Positions 9,318 through 19,832 of a DNA stretch of 64,000 bases are shown here, in pieces (the first letter of the stretch is position 1; each line of letters starts with the position of its first letter). Below the pieces are notes generated by a model. The model searched no databases. It was given only the letters and a program-made list of their open reading frames with translations, and was not told where the DNA came from. The translations under genes were made by a program, and so were the position numbers. The DNA comes from Clostridiales bacterium (GTDB lineage: Bacteria; Bacillota; Clostridia; Oscillospirales; CAG-272). The stretch lies in NCBI GenBank assembly GCA_022791195.1, contig JAAVYP010000031.1, positions 1-64,000 on the forward strand, given 5' to 3'.

Positions 9318-10790
9318 GTGGAGTTGATTGCATTGCGTCTGTACACCCTTTTAAAGGATGTTACTATTTCTCAAACCAATATTGCGGATTTTTCCGCAGA
9401 AATTACCGGGCTTGCCGATCATTCAGAAAAGGTGAGCAAGGGCGCCGCGTTTGTGTGTGTTTCAGGCATCAGACACGATGGGCATGATTATATCGAACGG
9501 GCCGTTTTGTGCGGCGCTTCGGTGATTGTGGCCGAACGGCTGACCGATGCCCTGCGGGATGGCGGCATTCCTTATGTCATTACGCCTTCTGGCCGAAAGG
9601 CCTTGGCGCTTATGTGGAGTGCGTGGTATCGATATCCCCATCGCGAGATGCGCATGTTTGCTGTAACCGGCACCAATGGCAAAAGTTCTACTTGCACCAT
9701 TTTGCGTGGCATTTTAGAGAAAGCTGGTTTGCCGACCGGCCTGATTGGCAGTATACGCAATGAATTTGCGGGTAAAGAGCTGCCGGGCGATTGCATGACC
9801 ACGCCCGATCCCGAAAAATTGTTTGCACTGCTTCGACAGATGAGAGATCTTGGCGCTCAAGCAGTGGTGATGGAGGCATCCAGCCATGCGCTGGCCCTTG
9901 ATAAGTTATATGGGGTTGAGTTTGATATTGGCGTTTTTACTAATTTATCGCCCGATCATCTTGATTTTCATCCAACGATGGAGGATTACGCTGCCGCTAA
10001 AGCAAAGCTTTTTCGTATGTGTAAGACCGGCTTGGTTAATTTTGATGACCGCTATCAAGATATTATCACCAAGGGTGCCTGCTGTGAGCTGAAATATTTT
10101 TCGGCCGAGCGGGCGGTTGATTATGCGGCCAAAGAAGTTGAATACAATGGCGAAACGGGCGTTCAATATATGCTTTTGGCTCAAAATGAGCTGTTTCGCA
10201 TTGAAAGTCCGCTGATTGGTATTTTTGGTGTGTATAATACGCTGGCCGCGGCTGCGGCCGCTTATGAAAGCGGCGTTCACTCTTTCGCTATTCAGGATGG
10301 TATCAAAGCGGTAATCGGTATTGCCGGCCGAGCGGAGAGAATCGCTTCCCCAAAAGGCTATTCCATTTATATTGATTATGCCCATACGCCTGACGCACTC
10401 GAAAAAATGATTCGAGAGCTGAACCGCATTAAAAAAGGCCGTCTCATTACGGTTTTTGGCTGCGGCGGGGACAGAGACAAGAGCAAACGCCCTTTAATGG
10501 GGCGGGCTGCTGCTTCTTTGTCTGATCTAACTGTCGTCACCACCGATAATCCAAGAAGCGAAGATCCGGATGCCATTATTAATGATATTATTGCGGGGAT
10601 CGACGGCGGGCAAATGACCATTGTCAGAGATCGAAAAATGGCCATTGAATATGCGATGCAAACAGCCCAAAAGGATGATATTGTGTTAATTGCCGGCAAG
10701 GGTCATGAGAATTATCAGGTCTTACAAGACGGCATGCATCCCTTTTCAGAAAAGGATATTATAAAAACAATAATCGAATCAGGTAAATAA
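9318..10790 (+). CDS. murE: UDP-N-acetylmuramoyl-tripeptide synthetase (MurE family)
   Basis: VTGTNGKSSTCT, DNPRSEDP, Mur ligase motifs; GTG start. Confidence 0.92.
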   Translation: MELIALRLYTLLKDVTISQTNIADFSAEITGLADHSEKVSKGAAFVCVSGIRHDGHDYIERAVLCGASVIVAERLTDALRDGGIPYVITPSGRKALALMWSAWYRYPHREMRMFAVTGTNGKSSTCTILRGILEKAGLPTGLIGSIRNEFAGKELPGDCMTTPDPEKLFALLRQMRDLGAQAVVMEASSHALALDKLYGVEFDIGVFTNLSPDHLDFHPTMEDYAAAKAKLFRMCKTGLVNFDDRYQDIITKGACCELKYFSAERAVDYAAKEVEYNGETGVQYMLLAQNELFRIESPLIGIFGVYNTLAAAAAAYESGVHSFAIQDGIKAVIGIAGRAERIASPKGYSIYIDYAHTPDALEKMIRELNRIKKGRLITVFGCGGDRDKSKRPLMGRAAASLSDLTVVTTDNPRSEDPDAIINDIIAGIDGGQMTIVRDRKMAIEYAMQTAQKDDIVLIAGKGHENYQVLQDGMHPFSEKDIIKTIIESGK

Positions 10791-10820
10791 GCGAAAATGT
10801 CATAGGGATTCGATGAGAGA

Positions 10821-12224
10821 ATGGAGAGAAAAATGAACGCATACATAGAGAATGGAATTTATCCGTCGGTCATTGCTTCTGTGACAGGGGGGCGTCTGAT
10901 TGGCGACGATCGGGAAATTAAAAATATCACGACGGATTCCAGAAATATGGAGCCGGGGTCTTTGTTTGTGGCCATTCGGGGCGAGCGTTTTGACGGCCAT
11001 GCTTTTATTGAAGAGGCCTATCGGGCCGGAGCCTTTTGTGTGCTGGCGGAGAGAATCGACGAATCGGTCATTCCGCTGCACGGTTCAGCTGTCTTGGTTG
11101 ACAATACCGTGCAGGCGTTGGGTCAGATTGCCAAATACCGCAAGGACAGCGTTCATCCGTTTACGGTGGGTGTGACCGGCAGCACGGGAAAGACGACGAC
11201 AAAAGAGTTTATATATTCGGTGTTAAGTGCGAGCGATAAAACCCATAAAACCGAGGGGAATTTTAATAACGAGATTGGCCTGCCGTTAACCATGCTGAAG
11301 ATTAAAGAAGACAGCCGTTATCTGGTGCTGGAAATGGGCATGAGCATGAAAGGCGAAATTGAATATTTATCCCGGTTAGCCAGTCCCGATTTAGCGGTAA
11401 TTACCAATATTGGCAATTCACATATTGAAAATTTCAGCGGGCGCCAGGGAATCCGGGACGCCAAGTTGGAAATCAGAAGCGGCCTAAAACCAGGCGGCAA
11501 ACTGATTTTAAACGGTGACGAACCTTTATTGGCCGGCATAGAGAACGGGATTTATGTTGCGGTGCAAAACCAAGAGGCGGATTATTATGTCTCAGAGATC
11601 ATCAATCATGGCTCCTGCACTACGTTCTGTATTACGCATAACGGACAGACGGTTACTGACTTGACCATTCCCTCGATTGGTGAGCATAATGTGTTTGACG
11701 CGTCGCTTGCCTATGCGGTCGGCATTGAAATTGGGCTGGATGAGCAGACGATTCGCAAAGGTCTTTTGAATTTTAAAAATACGGGCATGCGGCAAAATAT
11801 TTATAAAATGAGAGATGTCACCGTGATTGAAGATTGCTATAATGCATCGCCCTCTTCCATGAGCGCTTCGCTCTCGGTTCTTTCCATGATTGCGCAGCGT
11901 GAAAACAGCCGAAGTATTGCTGTGCTTGGCGATATGCGGGAACTTGGCGATTTTTCAAGGGCACTGCATGAAGAGGTGGGTGAAAAGCTGACTTCTTTTC
12001 ACATTGATAAGCTGTTTTCGTTTGGCAATGACGCAGCCTTTATTGCGCACGGGGCAAAAAAGGCAGGCATGCCCGAGACTGATATCCATGTTTTTCGTGA
12101 TTTAGAGGATGTAAAAAATATAGGAAATGCTTTGAAAGAGGAATTAAAAAGCACAGATGTTGTCTTGTTCAAAGCCAGCCGGGCGGTTCGGCTGGAACGA
12201 GTGATTGACTACGTAAAGGAGTGA
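10821..12224 (+). CDS. murF: UDP-N-acetylmuramoyl-tripeptide-D-alanyl-D-alanine ligase
   Basis: GVTGSTGKTTTKEF, EGNFNNEIGLPLTML, EDCYNASPSSM. Confidence 0.94.
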   Translation: MERKMNAYIENGIYPSVIASVTGGRLIGDDREIKNITTDSRNMEPGSLFVAIRGERFDGHAFIEEAYRAGAFCVLAERIDESVIPLHGSAVLVDNTVQALGQIAKYRKDSVHPFTVGVTGSTGKTTTKEFIYSVLSASDKTHKTEGNFNNEIGLPLTMLKIKEDSRYLVLEMGMSMKGEIEYLSRLASPDLAVITNIGNSHIENFSGRQGIRDAKLEIRSGLKPGGKLILNGDEPLLAGIENGIYVAVQNQEADYYVSEIINHGSCTTFCITHNGQTVTDLTIPSIGEHNVFDASLAYAVGIEIGLDEQTIRKGLLNFKNTGMRQNIYKMRDVTVIEDCYNASPSSMSASLSVLSMIAQRENSRSIAVLGDMRELGDFSRALHEEVGEKLTSFHIDKLFSFGNDAAFIAHGAKKAGMPETDIHVFRDLEDVKNIGNALKEELKSTDVVLFKASRAVRLERVIDYVKE

Positions 12225-12234
12225 AGGACTGCCT

Positions 12235-13242
12235 ATGGAGTGGATATCGAACCATAAAATGCTTACCGCTTTTATTCTATGTCTTGTATGTACTTTTCTT
12301 TTGACGGTTATCATTTGCCGATGGTTGATTCCTGTATTGAAGAGTAAAAAAATGGGACAGAAAATTCTTGATATTGGTCCCAGATGGCATAAATCCAAAG
12401 AAGGAACGCCCACCATGGGCGGATTGTCCTTTATCGCCGCTATGGCGATCGTCCTTACGATTGCTTGCTTTGTTTATGCTTTTTTTGTTGGCATTGATAT
12501 GCCGGTCAAGCTGATTTTAACTTTTTTATTAGCTTTGTTTTCCGGTCTTATCGGCATTATCGATGATTCTGCTAAATTTAAAAAGCACCAAAATGAGGGA
12601 CTCAGCGCGCCGCAAAAGTTTCTGTTGCAATTGGTGGTAGCCGGCGCTTATCTTTATCTTATGCATATCACGGGAAACAGCAATACCTCGCTGTATATTC
12701 CCTTTATCGGCATGACCATTGAGCTTGGCATTGCCTATTATATTTTCGGCATGATTTTGATTGCCGGTATGTTAAACAGCGTCAATTTAAACGACGGTAT
12801 TGATGGTCTGTGCAGCAGCGTCACCGCCGTTGTGGGCGGATTTTTTGCCATCATCGCGTTTTTGAACGGTGTGGGCGAGCTGGCGCTGCTTTCGGGTGTT
12901 TGTATCGGCGGCTGCCTTGGCTTTTTGGTGTACAACTTTCATCCGGCCCGGGTTTTTATGGGCGACACAGGTTCTTTGTTTTTAGGCGGCTTGGTGGTGG
13001 GCATGGCCTTTATGATCGACAATCCCTTGCTGATTGTGACTGCGGGATTTATGTATATTCTGGAAACGATTTCAGTGATGCTGCAGGTGACCTATTTTAA
13101 ATTTACCCACGGCAAGCGGCTCTTTAAAATGGCACCGATTCATCATCATTTTGAGCAGTGCGGCTATAGCGAAAATAAAATTGTCGGCTTATTTTCTTTG
13201 CTTACGGCACTGCTTTGCGGTATTTCTCTTTTAGGTCTTTGA
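12235..13242 (+). CDS. mraY: phospho-N-acetylmuramoyl-pentapeptide-transferase
   Basis: GTPTMGGL, NLNDGIDGL, FMGDTGSL, PIHHHFE motifs. Confidence 0.95.
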   Translation: MEWISNHKMLTAFILCLVCTFLLTVIICRWLIPVLKSKKMGQKILDIGPRWHKSKEGTPTMGGLSFIAAMAIVLTIACFVYAFFVGIDMPVKLILTFLLALFSGLIGIIDDSAKFKKHQNEGLSAPQKFLLQLVVAGAYLYLMHITGNSNTSLYIPFIGMTIELGIAYYIFGMILIAGMLNSVNLNDGIDGLCSSVTAVVGGFFAIIAFLNGVGELALLSGVCIGGCLGFLVYNFHPARVFMGDTGSLFLGGLVVGMAFMIDNPLLIVTAGFMYILETISVMLQVTYFKFTHGKRLFKMAPIHHHFEQCGYSENKIVGLFSLLTALLCGISLLGL

Positions 13243-13320
13243 CTGAATTAACTGAGTAAAAACAATACGGACACGTAAAAACGTGCCGATGTATAAAAGG
13301 GATAAAAGAGGGAGGTTCTT

Positions 13321-14514
13321 TTGGCAAAAGGCGTTGCAGAAAAGAGAGAAATGGCGCGCAAGGAAACTGGTTTTGTGAAACCCCTTGACTTTATTCGGGT
13401 CAAAGGCGGTGTTGACCGGCCCATGCTGTTAATTATCATTGCGCTGCTATGTTTTGGCTCAGTCATGGTTTTCAGCGCGAGTTATGCGTACGCACTGGAT
13501 CATGACGGCGACAGCTATTACTATATACGAAAGCAGATTATGTTTTTGATTATAGGATTTGTGGCGATGATTCCTATTATGAATATCCCGCTCGACGTGA
13601 TCAAACGGCTTACCATTCCTTTTTATATTGCGTCAGCCATTTTACTGGTGCTTGTGCCTATTTTTGGTTTGGCGGCCGGCAAAGCGGTCCGGTGGATTAA
13701 TATCGGCCCGATCAGTGTGCAGCCTTCTGAACTAATGAAATCGGCGCTGGTTATGATTTTGGCGCTGTACATACAAAATCACCAAGAGCAAATCACCGAT
13801 TACAGGCACTTTTGGGGTTCATCCAAGTACGGGCTTGTTTATCCCTCGTGCTTTGTTTTGATAGCCTGCGGTCTGATTATTTTAGAGAACCATTTTTCCG
13901 GCACAATTATTATGTTTTTAATCGGCATGATTGTCATTTTCGCCGGCGGTGCGCGGCTTTTCTGGTTTGGGGCGGCCGGCAGCGTATTTATGGTGGCCGT
14001 GTTCGGCCTTATTATGTTTACTGATTATGCCAAAGAGCGAGTGGAGATTTGGCTGCATCCGGAAAATTTTAACGCACTTGATGAAACCTGGCAGACAACA
14101 CAGGGGCTCAACGCGATTGGCTCTGGCGGACTTTTAGGTGTGGGACTTGGCAACAGCAAGCAAAAACACATGTTTGTTTCGCAGCCGCAAAATGATTTTA
14201 TTTTTTCTATCATATGTGAAGAGCTTGGCTTTGTGGGCGCCCTTGCGGTAATTATGTTGTTTACTATTTTTATTATTCGAGGAGTGCATATTGCGAAAAA
14301 AGCGCCTGATACTTATTCTTCCTTGGTGGCGCTTGGCATTACAGGGCATGTGGCTGTGCAGGCAATTTTAAATATTGCGGTGGTAACGAACTCGATTCCC
14401 AATACGGGCATCTCCTTGCCATTCTTCAGTTACGGCGGTTCTTCATTGATTGTGCTGATGGCGGAAATGGGCGTTCTGCTTTCCATTTCGCGTTATTCAT
14501 ATCAGCAAAAATAG
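13321..14514 (+). CDS. FtsW/SpoVE/RodA family SEDS glycosyltransferase
   Basis: Multi-TM; QPSELMKSALV, PFFSYGGSSLI motifs; TTG start predicted. Confidence 0.9.
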   Translation: MAKGVAEKREMARKETGFVKPLDFIRVKGGVDRPMLLIIIALLCFGSVMVFSASYAYALDHDGDSYYYIRKQIMFLIIGFVAMIPIMNIPLDVIKRLTIPFYIASAILLVLVPIFGLAAGKAVRWINIGPISVQPSELMKSALVMILALYIQNHQEQITDYRHFWGSSKYGLVYPSCFVLIACGLIILENHFSGTIIMFLIGMIVIFAGGARLFWFGAAGSVFMVAVFGLIMFTDYAKERVEIWLHPENFNALDETWQTTQGLNAIGSGGLLGVGLGNSKQKHMFVSQPQNDFIFSIICEELGFVGALAVIMLFTIFIIRGVHIAKKAPDTYSSLVALGITGHVAVQAILNIAVVTNSIPNTGISLPFFSYGGSSLIVLMAEMGVLLSISRYSYQQK

Positions 14515-14542
14515 CAAAATAGTAGCAAGGAAACAACGGCTT

Positions 14543-15664
14543 ATGAAGGTATTTATGACAGGCGGCGGTACAGGCGGGCATGTAAATCCCGCCATTGCCA
14601 TTGCCGATTGTATAAAAGAAAATCAAAAGGACAGCGAGATTGTTTTTGTCGGGACGGCGCGCGGCATTGAAAACAAGCTGGCGGCCAAGGCGGGTTATCC
14701 CATTCGCCATGTCGAGATACAGGGGCTTCGGCGTTCTCTTTCTCTTTCCAATATAAAGACGGCCTATTATGTGCTGACAGCGCCCGGCAAGGCAAAGAAA
14801 TTGATCAAAGAATTTAAGCCGGATCTCGTTGTCGGAACGGGCGGTTATGTTTGTTGGCCGGTACTCAAAGCGGCCGCTTCGATGGGGATTCCTACGGCGC
14901 TGCATGAATCCAACGCGGTGCCGGGCGTGGCTGTTAAACTGTTAGAAAGCAAAGTGGACCGCATTTTTGTCAATTTTGAAAGCACAAAGGATTTTCTTTC
15001 TCACCCGGAAAAGGTAATGCGGGTGGGCAATCCGCTGCGGAGCGATTTTTTGCAGCTTTCAGCCGAGCAGGCAAGAGAGCGCTTAGGATTGTCAGGTCAA
15101 TATAAACACTTTATCCTTTCCTGCGGCGGCAGCCTGGGAGCCGAAAAAGTGAACGATATGGCCTTGGCATTGATGCGGGATTATACGGCCAAGCACCCGG
15201 AGGTATATCATATGCATGCCTGCGGAAGCATCGAAAAAGAATTATGCTTTGCTAAATTTAAAGAGATGGGGCTTGACAAGTGTCCTAACATTGAGTTGGT
15301 TGAATATATTTACGATATGCCGCTTCGCATGGCGGCGGCTGATCTTGTCATCAACCGTGCCGGTGCCATGACTCTTTCAGAGCTTGCGGTGCAGAAAAAG
15401 CCCTGCATTCTTATTCCGTCGCCTAATGTGACCAATAATCATCAGTTTAAAAACGCGGCGGCTCTGGAAAAGGAGGGTGCGGCGATTGTTTTTGAAGAAA
15501 AAGACATAACGCCGGAAAAGTTGCTGGGAGCTGTAGCCTCTATACTGGGTTCTGAAGAGAAGCGCCGTGCCATGGCTAAGGCCATCGGCCAGTTCGCCAT
15601 GACCGATTCCAAGAAGCGTATTTATGAGGAACTTTGCCGGTTAGTAGAGAAAAAAGAAAAATAA
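14543..15664 (+). CDS. murG: UDP-N-acetylglucosamine-N-acetylmuramyl-pentapeptide pyrophosphoryl-undecaprenol GlcNAc transferase
   Basis: GGGTGGHVNPAIAIA, VGTGGYVCWP, NRAGAMTLSEL. Confidence 0.95.
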   Translation: MKVFMTGGGTGGHVNPAIAIADCIKENQKDSEIVFVGTARGIENKLAAKAGYPIRHVEIQGLRRSLSLSNIKTAYYVLTAPGKAKKLIKEFKPDLVVGTGGYVCWPVLKAAASMGIPTALHESNAVPGVAVKLLESKVDRIFVNFESTKDFLSHPEKVMRVGNPLRSDFLQLSAEQARERLGLSGQYKHFILSCGGSLGAEKVNDMALALMRDYTAKHPEVYHMHACGSIEKELCFAKFKEMGLDKCPNIELVEYIYDMPLRMAAADLVINRAGAMTLSELAVQKKPCILIPSPNVTNNHQFKNAAALEKEGAAIVFEEKDITPEKLLGAVASILGSEEKRRAMAKAIGQFAMTDSKKRIYEELCRLVEKKEK

Positions 15665-15673
15665 GGATGAACA

Positions 15674-16705
15674 ATGGCTGATACTTTTAGTATAATCAAG
15701 CGAAAAAGCAAGCCAAAATTTAAAAAAGAAAAAAAGACCCCGAAATCATCTGCGGTTCCCAAGCAAAAGGTACGGGTCACTTCGACGCGCCGTGCAGAAC
15801 CAGCTGCGGCTGCGAAAGACCGTCCCAAGCGGACAAGCCCGGCAAAAACCAGAGCGAAGCGGACCTTATATGAAGACACAATTCATGTAACCAGCCGTTA
15901 CCGGGGCGAAGCACCAACCTCTGCTTTTTCGGCTATACAGGCGAAAAAGCGGACGAGAAAAATTCTATGGGCTGTTTTTTCGGCGGTGTTTGTTGTTGCA
16001 TTAACGGCGGTTTTGGTTTGGATCTGTTTATTGTATTTTTTCAAGGTGGAGAGTATTAATTGTGAGGGCATTACCCTATATGAGGGGGATGAAATCATTG
16101 AGGCCTCGGGCATTACTATTGGGGAGCAGATGTTTCATATCAATAGTAGTGCCATTGAAAAGGCTCTTTGTGAGCGTTATCCCTATCTTATCAACGTGCA
16201 GATTCGCCGTGAAATGCCAAGCACCATTGTCATCAAGGCTGAGGAGGATACCGCCGCGTATTATATAGCGCTATGCGGTGAATACTGTATTTTGTCAGAA
16301 CAAATGCGGGTGCTTGAAATGGTGAGCGATGAGGATATTGTCACGTCCCGCCACAAGGGGATTGTCAAGCTTGCGCTGCCTCGTGTTACGGGCGCTATCG
16401 TGGGCAGCGAGGTGGAATTTTTGCATACGCGGAATAAGGCATATATCAATCAGGTAATCAATGCGCTGCTGCATTCTGAACGAAGCCAAAGCGTAAAATA
16501 TATTGATTTATCCAATAAGTTTGACATTAAATTTAACTATGCCGGCCGCATTGACGTGCTCCTTGGCGATGAGAGTAATGTAGAGGAAAAAATTCAGTTT
16601 GCCTTTAAAATGATTGACGATTATTCAGATTTTGCTACAGGCGAGGTCAGTGTCGAAAATTTGGAGACAGGGTATGTGATGATAAAAGATCCGCAGGGCG
16701 AGTAA
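15674..16705 (+). CDS. ftsQ: cell division protein FtsQ/DivIB
   Basis: Basic N-terminus, one TM, POTRA-like F-V-ESINCEG.., YPYLINVQIRREMPSTIVIK. Confidence 0.85.
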   Translation: MADTFSIIKRKSKPKFKKEKKTPKSSAVPKQKVRVTSTRRAEPAAAAKDRPKRTSPAKTRAKRTLYEDTIHVTSRYRGEAPTSAFSAIQAKKRTRKILWAVFSAVFVVALTAVLVWICLLYFFKVESINCEGITLYEGDEIIEASGITIGEQMFHINSSAIEKALCERYPYLINVQIRREMPSTIVIKAEEDTAAYYIALCGEYCILSEQMRVLEMVSDEDIVTSRHKGIVKLALPRVTGAIVGSEVEFLHTRNKAYINQVINALLHSERSQSVKYIDLSNKFDIKFNYAGRIDVLLGDESNVEEKIQFAFKMIDDYSDFATGEVSVENLETGYVMIKDPQGE

Positions 16706-16724
16706 ACTTTTTTTGAAAAAAGGC

Positions 16725-16753
16725 TTGCAACTGAGTGGGAAAAGTATTATTAT
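16725..16753 (+). promoter_or_regulatory. putative ftsZ promoter
   Basis: TTGCAA-17-TATTAT upstream of ftsZ. Confidence 0.5.
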
Positions 16754-16831
16754 ATATATGTATTGTTATATTATAATTGCCATAGTTGCCGTTTACGGTG
16801 ATAAAAAACAAGGATAACGGAGGATAAAAAT

Positions 16832-17971
16832 ATGCCATTCGAGCTGGAGGAAGCATTTGACAGCGGAGTGAATATAAAGGTTATAGGTGTCGGCGGCGGC
16901 GGTAACAACGCTGTCAACCGTATGATTGAAGCAGGCGTTAAGGGCGTGGAGTTTATTGCCATTAACACAGATAAACAAGTACTTATGAAAAACGGGGCAT
17001 CCCGCAAAATTTCAATCGGTGATAAATTGACTCACGGCCATGGTGCTGGTGCAAATCCTGAGGTAGGCGCTAAAAGTGCCGAAGAGTCAGAGGCAGAGAT
17101 TTCTTCTGCTATTGAAGGGGCCGACATGGTGTTTGTTGCTACCGGTATGGGTGGCGGCACCGGGACAGGCGCTGCGCCTGTTGTGGCCAAGCTGGCTAAA
17201 GAGATGGGTATCTTGACCATTGGTATTGCGACGAAACCGTTTGCGTTTGAAGGAAAACGCAGAATGGAAATGGCTGAGGCCGGTATTGTGAATCTTAGAC
17301 AATACGTTGATTCTTTGATTGTGATTCCAAATGAAAGACTGAAAAGTGTCTCTGAAACCCGCATCACACTGGCGAATGCTTTCGCTATTGCGGATGATGT
17401 GTTGCGTCAGGGCGTGCAGAGTATTTCCGAGTTAATCAATGTCACCGGTATGGTCAACCTGGACTTTGCAGACGTGTCAGCGGTTATGACTGACGCGGGC
17501 TATGCTCATATGGGCGTGGGCTCAGCAACCGGCAAAGACAAAGCGAAAGAGGCGGCTACCTTGGCGATTTCCAGCCCGTTGCTTGAGACATCGATCAGAG
17601 GGGCAAGAGGCATTATTGTTAATATCATTGCTTCGGCTGATATTGGCTTGGATGAAGTAACAGAAGCATCTACGCTGATTCAGGAAGAGGCGCATCCTGA
17701 TGCAACCGTGATTTGGGGCGCGGCCTTTGATGATTCGCTGAATGATGAAATGCGCATTACTGTGATTGCAACCGGCTTTGAATCAACCAAGGAAGAAGAA
17801 GCGAAAAAAGCGGCTGAGCCTGAACCGGAAGAAAAGAAAGACGATGTGCTGGCCGATGATGAATTTGACGTTATTCTCAGCATGCTTGACAAGAGCGGCC
17901 GGAATTTTAACACCAATGGCGGAATGACCGGAAACAACGGTTTTAATACCAATAATAATTTTAATTTCTAA
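16832..17971 (+). CDS. ftsZ: cell division protein FtsZ
   Basis: [31 protein letters not shown]-like tubulin/FtsZ motifs. Confidence 0.97.
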   Translation: MPFELEEAFDSGVNIKVIGVGGGGNNAVNRMIEAGVKGVEFIAINTDKQVLMKNGASRKISIGDKLTHGHGAGANPEVGAKSAEESEAEISSAIEGADMVFVATGMGGGTGTGAAPVVAKLAKEMGILTIGIATKPFAFEGKRRMEMAEAGIVNLRQYVDSLIVIPNERLKSVSETRITLANAFAIADDVLRQGVQSISELINVTGMVNLDFADVSAVMTDAGYAHMGVGSATGKDKAKEAATLAISSPLLETSIRGARGIIVNIIASADIGLDEVTEASTLIQEEAHPDATVIWGAAFDDSLNDEMRITVIATGFESTKEEEAKKAAEPEPEEKKDDVLADDEFDVILSMLDKSGRNFNTNGGMTGNNGFNTNNNFNF

Positions 17972-17994
17972 AAAAAGATCCAAAATCAGTGTAC

Positions 17995-18036
17995 AAAATC
18001 ACCTCTTTGCATATGATGCAGAAGAGGTGATTTTTT
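17995..18036 (+). terminator. terminator-like hairpin after ftsZ containing the next gene's RBS
   Basis: aaaatcacctctt ... aagaggtgattttttt; agaggtga RBS lies in 3' arm. Confidence 0.75.
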
Positions 18037-18037
18037 G

Positions 18038-18457
18038 ATGGAAACTTATGGATTTCTCATTGTCAATTCGCGTACGGCTTTAGGCGCTCTGCCTGTGCCG
18101 GGTGCGAGTATTAAGGTGACAGGCGGCGGTAACACGTATACGTTTGTGACGAATGAGTCAGGGTCCAGCCCGCGTATTGAATTGCCGGCGCCCTCCCGTA
18201 CCTATTCGCTTTCGCCGAATCAGGGCGTTACGCCTTATTCCAGCTATGATGTAACGGTGAGCGCCAGCGATTACTATCCGGTAGAGGTTAAATCCATTCC
18301 GATTTTCGATGGAATTGTCAGTGTGCAGGATGTGAATATGATTCCGCTTGCCGGTTATGGTTTTGATACACCGCCTGAAAGTGCTTTGCTTTATGAAGCA
18401 GGCGTGCCTTTTGGATTGGAGGCTGCTGATGAATCTGAACGTGCCGGTAATTCCTGA
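18038..18457 (+). CDS. small protein with carboxypeptidase-regulatory-like beta-sandwich, spore-cortex-associated context
   Basis: VPGASIKVTGGGNTYTFVTNESGS pattern; overlaps next gene. Confidence 0.55.
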   Translation: METYGFLIVNSRTALGALPVPGASIKVTGGGNTYTFVTNESGSSPRIELPAPSRTYSLSPNQGVTPYSSYDVTVSASDYYPVEVKSIPIFDGIVSVQDVNMIPLAGYGFDTPPESALLYEAGVPFGLEAADESERAGNS

Positions 18458-19832
18458 TATCATCACTGTTCATTTAGGGCCACCCGACTCGGCGGCCCAA
18501 AATGTGACGGTACCCTTTTCCGAATACATAAAAAATGTAGCGTCGAGTGAAATTTTTCCCACTTGGCCGGAATCCACGCTGCGCGCCAATATTTTGGCTC
18601 AGGTTTCCTTTGCGCTGAATCGTGTATATACGGAATTTTATCGATCCCGGGGGTATGATTTTGATATTACGAACTCAACAGCGTATGATCAGTCATTTGT
18701 CAACGGCCGGGAATTTTTCCAAAATATTATTGAAATTGTGGATGATGTATTTGACGATTATATCCGCCGTGAAGGGGCGGTGGAACCGTTGTTTGCGCAA
18801 TATTGCAATGGCACCACAACTACCTGCGAGGGACTTTCGCAGTGGGGGAGTGCCGCTCTTGGCGAGCAGGGATTGAATTCGCTGGAAATTCTGAAAACCT
18901 ATTACGGCGATGATATTGAAATTGTGACCCATGCACCAATTGCTAATGTGACTGAAAGTTATCCGGATCCGGCGCTTAGGGTTGGCAGCAGAAATGACAA
19001 AGTAAGGACCGTTCAGGTCCGTTTAAATCGTGTTTCGACCAATTACCCTGCTATCCCTAAAATCTATCCGGAGGATGGTGTATTTGGTTATGAAACCGAA
19101 CGAGCCGTGCGAAAATTTCAAGAAATTTTTAATATTAATGTAGACGGCATGGTTGGCAAACAAACCTGGAATGAGCTGACGAGGGTTTGGACGGGTGTAA
19201 AGCAATTGGCAGAGCTGTCCAGCGAAGGCGTTGGCTATGAGGAAATTGTTTTGCAGTATACACAAACCATCTCTCCAGGGGATTCAGGTGTGCGCGTATT
19301 GGTGATGCAGCATTATCTGGATTTTATTTCTCAATATGAAAATTCCATTACTGCGCCCACTGTGACAGGCGTATATGATGCGCAAACGGTTTTGTCAGTG
19401 CAGTCTTTTCAAAAGCTGTATGGCCTGCCGGTTGACAGCAATGTCAATGAAAATACATGGAATGCGATTTATGATGTTTATATTGGCATTGTCGACTCTT
19501 TGCCAGACTCTGCCTTTGTGGGGACGATTCGTCCGTATCCGGGCGTGCCGCTTCGCCAGGGGGCGACAGGGGCATATGTGGAGGATTTGCAGGAATATCT
19601 GAATGTGATCGGTTCTGTTTATACGCAGATTCCAAAACTGAGCGTGGACGGCCAGTATGGCAGCGGAACAAAAAATGCAGTGGAGATTTTTCAAGAAACC
19701 TTTGGCATTCCGGTAACGGGCATCGTGGATTTGCAGACATGGCAGGCGTTAGGCGACCAATATAGCGATATTGAAGGGGGACGCATGCGTTCGGAGGGAC
19801 AATATCCGGGCTATGAGGTAGGAGCAACATGA
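18429..19832 (+). CDS. peptidoglycan-binding protein, spore cortex-lytic type
   Basis: CEGLSQWGSAALGEQGLNSLEILKTYYGDDIEIV (SpoIID-like) plus three PG_binding_1 repeats (DGVFGYETERAVRKFQ, DGQYGSGTKNAVEIFQ). Confidence 0.75.
   Translation: MNLNVPVIPDIITVHLGPPDSAAQNVTVPFSEYIKNVASSEIFPTWPESTLRANILAQVSFALNRVYTEFYRSRGYDFDITNSTAYDQSFVNGREFFQNIIEIVDDVFDDYIRREGAVEPLFAQYCNGTTTTCEGLSQWGSAALGEQGLNSLEILKTYYGDDIEIVTHAPIANVTESYPDPALRVGSRNDKVRTVQVRLNRVSTNYPAIPKIYPEDGVFGYETERAVRKFQEIFNINVDGMVGKQTWNELTRVWTGVKQLAELSSEGVGYEEIVLQYTQTISPGDSGVRVLVMQHYLDFISQYENSITAPTVTGVYDAQTVLSVQSFQKLYGLPVDSNVNENTWNAIYDVYIGIVDSLPDSAFVGTIRPYPGVPLRQGATGAYVEDLQEYLNVIGSVYTQIPKLSVDGQYGSGTKNAVEIFQETFGIPVTGIVDLQTWQALGDQYSDIEGGRMRSEGQYPGYEVGAT

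Noticed and set aside
14426-14905. 159-aa minus-strand ORF
   Set aside because: Antisense to the ftsW-like gene and murG, which are clear by motif
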